Assembly: GCF_023278565.1 (NCBI RefSeq)
Contig: NC_064681.1
Coordinates: forward strand, 2,170,001 to 2,234,000
Direction: 5' to 3'
Origin: Colletotrichum lupini
Taxonomy: Eukaryota; Ascomycota; Sordariomycetes; Glomerellales; Glomerellaceae
Length of the DNA stretch: 64,000 nucleotides
Of the stretch, positions 57,082 through 64,000 are shown piece after piece. Below the pieces are notes generated by a model. It saw only the letters and a list, made by a program, of their open reading frames with translations. It made no database searches and had not been told where the DNA came from. The position numbers were made by a program, and so were the translations under genes. The stretch's first letter is position 1, and each line of letters opens with the position of its first letter.

Positions 57082-57606
57082 GCTGCCGTAGTTAGTGGTT
57101 GACGATGGTGTTGCTCAGGAGTGTTGTCAGAGCCAAGGTCTTATTGTTTACTTTCGATCGGTCGCGTTTCCACTTCACCCCCCCTTCCCATGGATGGAAG
57201 GTTTGGACCCTCCCGCACTCCCGCCCGATAAGGCCCTTATCGGGGACAGCACACATATAGGGCGGGCAGTCACACAGGGCACCGCGAGTCTCCCGCAAGC
57301 CGCAAGCGCGACTGTCAATCTGTGATTGCCCCGGCTCAGGCAGCCCCACGAGCTTCAGCCGCGCTAAGCCGAATTCGGACTCGACCAAAACATTCGGTTC
57401 GCAATGCAATTCAAATCCAGGTCCATCAACACCACCACACATCCATACAGCTTTTGTGTGCTTTCCACTTTTTGCTTTCCTCTCCCCCTTCTTTTCCAGC
57501 AACTACCTTACTACACCCAGCTACCACATTCCGAACTCGATGACCAGCTAGCATTTCTCTTCTCTTTCACAGCGACACTCTTGCGCGTCGCGATCTACCC
57601 CTCACA
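57082..57606. promoter_or_regulatory. Divergent promoter region, SMC2 / INCENP
   Basis: The 525 bp contain a 21-bp palindrome at about 57224-57244 (CCCGATAAGG-C-CCTTATCGGG), which presents GATAAG on both strands, and CGCG-containing sites such as GGTCGCGTTT near 57158. The right part is C/T-rich on the plus strand, typical of a leader into the INCENP start. Shared cell-cycle control is plausible for two mitotic genes but is inferred. Confidence 0.55.
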
Positions 57607-60600
57607 ATGGCGACGATGCGAGGAACGCGTGTGCCTATTGGCTCCGCGTCATGGATTAACGAAGAACGAACTACAGCCCTTAGCATCGTTCAGGCTGAGG
57701 CCGAGGAGTTCTCATTTGCCGCGAGAAACGAGTTTGACTGGCTTAATGAGCATATGGCTGGGGTCTTCAACGAGAACGAGATGTATGGTGACCCCTAGCT
57801 AGTTGCTCTGTAACGATTGCTAACTACCTTGACAGCAATGTCGCCGAGATCTTCAAGACACCTGGAAAGCTTCGAAGCAAAACGCCCCGCACGGCGCGTA
57901 AGGTCGACAATGGCGAGCCTCGTATCGTGAGTCTACTGCTCTCACGCGCGCAAATATCAACGTCCGCTAACAAGGTGCAGCCACTATCAGATGTGTTCTC
58001 TTCCACTCCCAACGGCGCCCCAAACACTTTCACACAACATCTTACTCGCGCTACTCCCACTGCCCACCCTGCGCCATCAACATCATCACCTTTGATCAAC
58101 AGGAATATTTCGCCCCTCAAGGCTGCCCCCTCCCCTAGGCCGGTTTCGAAACAGCCCGTTGCACTAGCCGATTCCGGATACTATGGCAGCCAGGATGTCG
58201 ACAACATGGACAACGAAGAGGAAGACGACGACGACATGGATGTCGACCTGATTGAAGAGGAGACACAGATTGGCGAGCCACGATCGAGCCCCCCAAAGAC
58301 TGCTGGACGAACCGGCCATGTCGCCTTCGAGGCCATCGAGCAGAACGCGCCTCGAAGCCCTACCGAAACACGCACTATGCGCTCTCCTGAAGTTACTTTT
58401 CAAACGGCCAAGGAGGAGCAGACAACGCGGGTTATACGCGATCTCATCGAGGAAGCTCCATCCCCAGCATCGTCCAAGACCTCAGCTGCCCCAAGCCCGG
58501 CCAAGGAAGCCAGAACGCCCTCGCCTCCTATCGTGTCACCCAAGCCTCGCTCCGCAAAAAAGAGCGTGTCGCCTATCAAGGCCTCACCACAGAAGCGCTC
58601 CCCAGCGAAGCAGTCTTCACCGCCATCCTCACCTGTGCTTGGAGCTGCACCATCTCCCATGCCCGAGCCTTCGCCTGCTGCTGAATCACAGGATGATGTG
58701 GACGTCCACATGGACGATGATACACGATCACCGTCCGATGACGAGTCGAGCCCGATCCGCCCAGTCAGAAAGAGCAGCCTCAACTTTGCTTCACTTCCTG
58801 CTAGAGAGCCTCTTAAGAATAAGAGTATCGGGGCTCGTGTCTCTAGGACCAGCCACTTGGATATGAACCGTCAGAGTTACTACGGTCGGCAAACGGGAGG
58901 AAAGAGTTTGGGAAATAACATGGAACTACTTGGGGAATCAGACGACGAGGAAGGCAACGACGACGGAATGAGCATCGATGGCTCAGCCGAAGACACAAAG
59001 GAGGTCGACAACTACGCCTCCAACCACAACAAGACATACACTCAACGACTACAAGACCAAATCAACTTGCTCGGTAAATCTCAACCGAACGCAAGCCGAC
59101 CTTCAAAGTCGATCCCGAGCTCAGCGGTTGCGCAACAGCTTGCACAAACGACTGCGACCCAATCAGTTGCAGATGTCAAGGCAGCAACACCCGCGAAGAG
59201 ATCTGCTGCACCACCGACTCCTGGAGCGTTCCCGGAGGACGATGATGAAGAAGACGAAGTGGAAGCGGGCGAAGAGGGTGACTGGATTGCACCTCCTGTG
59301 CCTGCGAAAGATACGCCCCTGGCCAGTCCACGACCGCATTTGCCTAAGAGCCACACTGCGGACGTTATGGAAGGCATCGACAGGGCAGACACCGTCAGCG
59401 GCCCTGAATTTGCTTTGCCTAAGCAGCGGCAATCTCCTGGTCGCTCAGGATCCCCCAAGCGGGCACCTGTCATCCCCGAGCGTACTACCAGTGTGTTTGG
59501 ACATGGCAAATCTGCTTCTGTTTCTGTCTTGCCTGATCTTTCCAAGGACAAGATGGTTGAAGACCTGTCTCCAGCCAAGAAGCATGTTTCAGTGTCCAAC
59601 CCTCTGTCAGCCGTGCCGGAGGATGGACGCCCCGAGACTCCTCAATCGCCTACACGAAGCTTCCGGGACAGTCCATTGAAACAGGTCAAGAACAAGCTGT
59701 CTTCCATTCTGAAGAGTTCCAAAGGTCTTCTTGCGAGCAGTGCGGCCATCAGCGCTGAAGGCAAATCTTCGCTAATGTCACCTTCCACCGCTCGCTTTGG
59801 CATCAACCCCGGTCCCTCTACAGACTCAATTGTGCCCCAATCAATCGCCGCAGAGCCATTATATCCTGACCTTTCCAAGCGAATTGCAGCCGATGCTCAG
59901 ACACTTTCCAGCATGGGGAGCCCCGAGAAGCCCGTTGCGCGCAGAACGCGGGCTTCCGTTGAGAAGGAGAAGGAAGACAAGCGTAAAGAGAAAGAGGCCA
60001 AGCTGATGGCTGATCAGATGAGCAAGCTGGACAAGGCTCGTGCAGATGAGCGGGAAAAGGCCCGGACTTTCAGCAAAGAACAAGAAAAGATTGCCGCAAT
60101 GGAGAAGAAGATTGCTGCTCAAAAGGAGAAGGAACCTGAACAAGAGCAAGTCAGGGAGGTTGAACGACCTGCTCGAACGCCGGCGCCTAAGGAAGCACCC
60201 AAGCCCACAAGGACTAGCCCTCGCAAGGCCAAGGCTCAGGCTGAGGCCGAGGCTGCTGCCCAGGCCTCACAATCAGAAAAGCCCGATGTCGAGATGGCTG
60301 AAGCGCCAACCCCCAGGCCCCCGCCATCCGCTCCTCGCTCTGTTGGCCCTAGCCAGACGGCCAGGCAGCGGGAACTCAGACGTCCAATGAAGCCAACCAA
60401 GGAAGCACCCAGCAAGATCAAGCAAGCGCCTACCGTCATTCGCGTTAACACCGGCTCGCAACACTCGCAGTTCCACCCCTCCAACAGCACATTATCATCG
60501 GGTCTGCAAGAGACACTGGGCTCGTCGGTCAAGTCCAAATCAAGCCAGCCAGGCTCACATAGCAAGCAATCTCTGGCGAGCATGAAGAGCTCTGTCTCGT

Positions 60601-61898
60601 CCAATGGCCGACCGAAAGCACTCGAGCTTGCCGCCAAGCGAAAGGAACAAGAAGAGCGGGAGGCTCAAAGGAAGAGAGATGCGAAGCTCGAACTCGAACG
60701 GAAACGCGCTGCGATTCAAGAGGAAGAGCGCAAGCAGGAACTGCAAAGGCGACAAGAGGCGGAGAGACAGAGGGAGAGGGAGAAGGAGCAAGCCGAGGCG
60801 AAGAAGAGTGCACAGAGACAGGCAGCAATTGAGCGTGCCAAGCAGACGCGAGCACCACCACCTGCTGTGCGCTCTCAGCCCAATGGCCCTCCCGACTACA
60901 CTGCCAGTCAACGCTCCGATGGCCAACCTCCCCGGCCTCCGTCCCGAATGAACTCCATGGCCCATCGGTCTCAAGAGGATCGACCAGTCAATGCTGTTCT
61001 TTCTAACGCTTCGAAGCCAGGCTCAAAGCGCCCCCTGCCGCAAGACAGCAGAGAGGACAATGGCTCTCGCAACCCTCCCGCACGTAACGGGCAGTCTTAC
61101 AAGACCCAGGAAGCCAAGCGTCGTCGCACTAGTGATGACTTTGCTGATGAGCTTGACATGGACATCCAACCACCCAACATCAAGGGCCCCCCTGTTCGCC
61201 CTCCGTCAGTGGGTTTCAAGAAGGTTAGTCACTCATTACTCAGTGCGCACGACGGGAGCTTTGCTGACGTGGATCATCAGGACATGCCCACGAAGTCGAC
61301 GTACGGCTACACCAACGCACCGCCGAGTGCCTCCAGAGATTTGTTCAAGTCTACCGTCACCGCCCAGCACCACAGCACAATCAAATCCACAAAACAAGTG
61401 GATATGAATCAGTTTGCCCAGGGACACATTCCATTCGCGCCTAATCCAAACCCTGCCGGCCCGGCTCACAAGACACCGGCGCGACCTATGGGTGCTGCAA
61501 GCACAAAGTCTACCGCCAAGGCTACGAGATCGTCTCCTCGATTCCAAGACGGCGAAAAGATTGAGCTGCCTGAAATCGATACAGATGAGGACGAGGATGA
61601 TGACGACTCCCACTTTGGGGTTGCCCCTTGGGCTGATTCGCCTGATTTGAGACGCGCCCTCATGAAACAGGAAACCATGAATCCTGAGGGTATCTTTGGG
61701 CCTCCCCGCGCCCTCAACATGGAGGAAGTGTTTAACAACAAGGAGAGATGGCACAAGTTCCGCGCGCGCACATCAAGCGCCAACTGGAGTGGATCGGATC
61801 GCTTGACAGAAGACGAGATTAGGAAGGATCTTGCAGCTCGCGACAAGCTTCGCAGAGAGGGTGGTTGGTCCTACGAGATGAGCAAGGACTTGATGTGA
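57607..61898 (+). CDS. INCENP: Inner centromere protein homologue (INCENP/Sli15/Pic1)
   Basis: Exons are 57607-57782, 57836-57926, 57981-61223 and 61281-61898, giving 1375 residues. The start has a short helical part (EERTTALSIVQAEAEEF, WLNEHM) in the place of the CEN-box that binds survivin/borealin partners. A very long disordered Ser/Pro-rich middle with many SP/TP sites and an acidic patch follows, then a basic, charged single-helix-like segment (about residues 930-1030: KRKEQEEREAQRKRDAK, REREKEQAEAKK). The C-terminal IN-box (about 1290-1370) reads APWADSPDLRRALMKQE, NPEGIFGPPRALNMEEVF, which binds and activates Aurora kinase. It therefore scaffolds the chromosomal passenger complex. The last intron is 57 nt and free of in-frame stops. 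The donor of exon 1 is GTATGG. Confidence 0.92.
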
Positions 61899-62551
61899 GA
61901 GTCGCCGCAGACTTGGCGTTGGTTTTGGTGGTTGGGTGACAGCTGTGTGGTTTACACATGCGAACGAACTCACGATGGGACATATGCAAGCAGATCATAC
62001 GGCTGCTCAGATGGCTGAGTAAAGCCTGGCGTATTCTTTTATTCTTGCAAGGAAGCAAGAAAACTTTTATTGCGGGCGTTGAGCAGCATAAGGCTTGCAA
62101 TTATGACCGTGTTAATATCGAGTAAAATGGCAATTCCGCGTTACCTTTGAAGCTATGATGAGCCTCGTGGTATGTTAGCTGCGAGTCGGACATGCACCTG
62201 AGGGCCGGCTGTCACGGTCTCCAGCCTTCATTCGATCGCATGGATGGGAGAGGTAAGGCTCCGAGTCCTGAGCTAGGGTTGTGTCATTCTCGTTGACAGG
62301 GCAACCGTCCCGGACGCTATGACCGTACCTGCCAGGATCCGACGCGGTTGTGCACCCAGGTACCTAGGTAGGTAGTTAACGCGCTGGACCCTTGTTACTC
62401 TCCAAATTTCCTGGTGGTATCCGTAACCTCCAACAGTTTCCAGGAGCTGTCAATCCATCCACCAACTACTTGACTCGGATTCGCGAAACGACCCTTTCTT
62501 TTGTGCTGATTCGGGTTGCGTGATCTCCTGTATCCGTGATAATCCTGGAGA
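61899..62551. other. Intergenic region, INCENP 3' flank and ORC4 promoter
   Basis: A 7-bp hairpin (TTCTTGC, loop AAGGAA, GCAAGAA) lies near 62042-62061 and could mark the INCENP 3' end. CCTAGGTAGGTAG, the same 13-mer as at 3103-3115, is at 62363-62375, followed by AACGCGC. No gene is seen. Confidence 0.5.
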
Positions 62552-64000
62552 ATGGGTGCTAACGACAGCACGGAGAGCCGCAAGCGCAGTCGTGCCACAC
62601 CAGCGAAACCAGACCACAGTATCCCATCGAGCTTCAAGAAACGGAAGCTAGACGCCAACGGCAACCCGATTGTCGCTTCTTCTCCGACGACACCCAAAAG
62701 TACTCCAGGGGCCAATTCATCCGCTCTGAAGAAGTCCGCTCGCAGTAGAATCACATCCTCGCCCGTCTCGGCATATGACGTGCCAGACTCCCCCGAGGAC
62801 AACCCGCCACGTCGAATCCGCAATGTAAGAAGCGTTGACCGACCGGCTGCCAAGGTTCCGATCCCGCCTCGCCGCAATGTCGACGTTGATATTTACGATA
62901 TTCCCTGCTCCGACGATGAGCTGCATTCGAGCCCGAAGGAGGTGAACTTGCAGAAAGCGAGCCCTACGAAGAGAAAGAGCAACGCCGCGGCCGGCCACGA
63001 TGTGAATGAGGTCAATGGAGGGGAGACCATCGAGGAGCCACAGCCTCAAAAGGGCAAGAGCAATAAGGTGCTGGGAAAGGACGAGAAGGTTGCTTCGACG
63101 GAGGAGTCTTCCTCGCAGATACGATCAAGCGGACGCCGGAGAACTCTGACAGCGAAAGCCCTCGAGCATGTGGAAAAGGTTGCGAGTCGCTCTGCGACTC
63201 CGACTTCTCACGCGAGATCTTCTGCCACTGCGAATGAAGTGCCGGAGTCCAAAAAGGCTACAGGGAAGGCGAACCGCAACATATCTATGCCTCTGAAAGG
63301 TATCTTGACACCGTCCAAGCGGGACGGTACGCCGAGAAGGAGTAAGAGCGTAGCGTTCGATTCTGCTAGTGCTTTGGCTCAAGAGGAGGTGTTTTTCGAG
63401 GATCTTCCGACAAAGTCTGGGAGAAGCCGAAAACCATCACAAAAGGTGGTTGAAGCAAAAGTAGTAGTGGCGAAGACCGCGAAGTCACGAAAGGCGCCGC
63501 CCAAGGTGATTGATGAGGAGCCACAGGAGGAAGAAGATGTGGAGTCAGAGGTCGAAGAACAGCAAGATGAAGAACCGGTAGCAGAAGCGTCAAAGCAGGA
63601 GGAAGAGGAAGACGAGGACGTTTGTTCGATATGCACGAAGCCCGATTCCAAGCCTGGGAACAGAATTTTGTTCTGTGATGGCTGCGATAAGGCGTTCCAT
63701 CAAAAATGCTACAACGTGCCCAAGGTTCCCCGGGGAGACTGGTTCTGCAACGATTGCGTTGGGCAGAAGCAGTCGCGAGCAGTGGCAGCAGACGAGGCGG
63801 TGAAGACTCCCAATTTCGCAAAACACCTGAGCAATCTGCAAAGGGTGCTATTAGACCGGTGTACGGGTCGCCGACGAATCAAGTTGATTGACCAGGATGA
63901 CGCCTACGAAAAGGCGCATCGGCTGGTAGAGCAGACGGTACTGGCTGGGGAGGGCAACTCCATGCTCGTAATAGGGGCAAGGGGTTGCGGCAAGACCACG
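62552..64000 (+). CDS. ORC4: Origin recognition complex subunit 4 with PHD finger, 3' partial
   Basis: The frame is open for 483 codons from the ATG at 62552 to the window edge. The N-terminal 350 residues are basic and low complexity, with SP/TP sites and Arg/Lys patches that may contact DNA. A C4HC3 PHD finger follows at about residues 357-403 (VCSICTKPDSKP, FCDGCDKAFHQKCYNVP, WFCNDC). Then LLDRCTGRRRIKL and VEQTVLAGEGNSMLVIGARGCGKTT lead into the AAA+ domain, with Walker A at the very end. The sequence around Walker A is characteristic of Orc4, which loads MCM helicase at origins as part of ORC. PHD fingers read histone H3 tails in other proteins. The WH and most AAA+ motifs lie beyond the window. 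Confidence 0.85.
   Translation, partial: MGANDSTESRKRSRATPAKPDHSIPSSFKKRKLDANGNPIVASSPTTPKSTPGANSSALKKSARSRITSSPVSAYDVPDSPEDNPPRRIRNVRSVDRPAAKVPIPPRRNVDVDIYDIPCSDDELHSSPKEVNLQKASPTKRKSNAAAGHDVNEVNGGETIEEPQPQKGKSNKVLGKDEKVASTEESSSQIRSSGRRRTLTAKALEHVEKVASRSATPTSHARSSATANEVPESKKATGKANRNISMPLKGILTPSKRDGTPRRSKSVAFDSASALAQEEVFFEDLPTKSGRSRKPSQKVVEAKVVVAKTAKSRKAPPKVIDEEPQEEEDVESEVEEQQDEEPVAEASKQEEEEDEDVCSICTKPDSKPGNRILFCDGCDKAFHQKCYNVPKVPRGDWFCNDCVGQKQSRAVAADEAVKTPNFAKHLSNLQRVLLDRCTGRRRIKLIDQDDAYEKAHRLVEQTVLAGEGNSMLVIGARGCGKTT

Noticed and set aside
1..64000. tRNA, rRNA or CRISPR features
   Set aside because: I looked for B-box-like GGTTCRANNCC words with paired arms and for regularly spaced direct repeats and found none convincing.

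Overview
The window is nuclear DNA from a filamentous ascomycete (Pezizomycotina). It is most likely a sordariomycete, but I cannot name the genus. The evidence is many short introns (about 45-100 nt) with GTRNGT donors and CTRAC-type branch sites, C-ending codon preference in the genes, long intergenic stretches, and fungus-specific families: two Zn2Cys6 regulators, a SigF-like NTF2 protein, an AA12-type dehydrogenase and a long MOB3/phocein. I support 18 protein-coding genes; the first (5' end missing) and the last (3' end missing) run off the window. No tRNA, rRNA, CRISPR array or intact transposon was seen.

Left part (1-18 kb): the C-terminal part of a Zn2Cys6 transcription factor (+); a SigF-like NTF2 protein (-); a one-pass membrane protein with a basic Ser/Arg tail (-); a secreted AA12/sorbosone-dehydrogenase-type enzyme (-); a double-GFA-domain zinc protein (+) that converges on an AlkB-type dioxygenase with CUE and GRF modules (-); and the peroxisomal PTS2 receptor Pex7 (+), divergent from the AlkB gene.

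Middle part (18-38 kb): the mitochondrial DEAD-box helicase Mss116/CYT-19 (-); an unknown one-pass membrane protein (-); a Cue1-like ER protein (-); the CCR4-NOT subunit Not2 (-); the zinc GTPase metallochaperone Zng1/CobW (-); and MOB3/phocein (+), which converges on a PRO1/NosA-family Zn2Cys6 regulator (-). In Sordaria, MOB3 is a STRIPAK subunit and PRO1 is a fruiting-body regulator, so this pair is notable.

Right part (38-64 kb): about 12.6 kb upstream of the PRO1-like gene has no gene I can defend. It is followed by a membrane-anchored MOSC/mARC-like protein (+) and a chromosome-biology block: condensin SMC2 (-) divergent from an INCENP/Sli15 homologue (+), then an ORC4-type origin recognition subunit with a PHD finger (+, truncated).

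Exon structures were worked out by hand from splice signals, reading frame and family conservation. Every joined coding sequence that is complete in the window is a multiple of three. The most interesting non-gene observations are a two-copy element downstream of the first gene whose apical stem changes in a compensating way, a possible alternative first exon inside a Not2 intron, a 12-nt microexon in Zng1, a GC-AG intron in the GFA gene, a long tetranucleotide tract inside a MOSC-gene intron, and the large gene-poor region in front of the PRO1-like gene.
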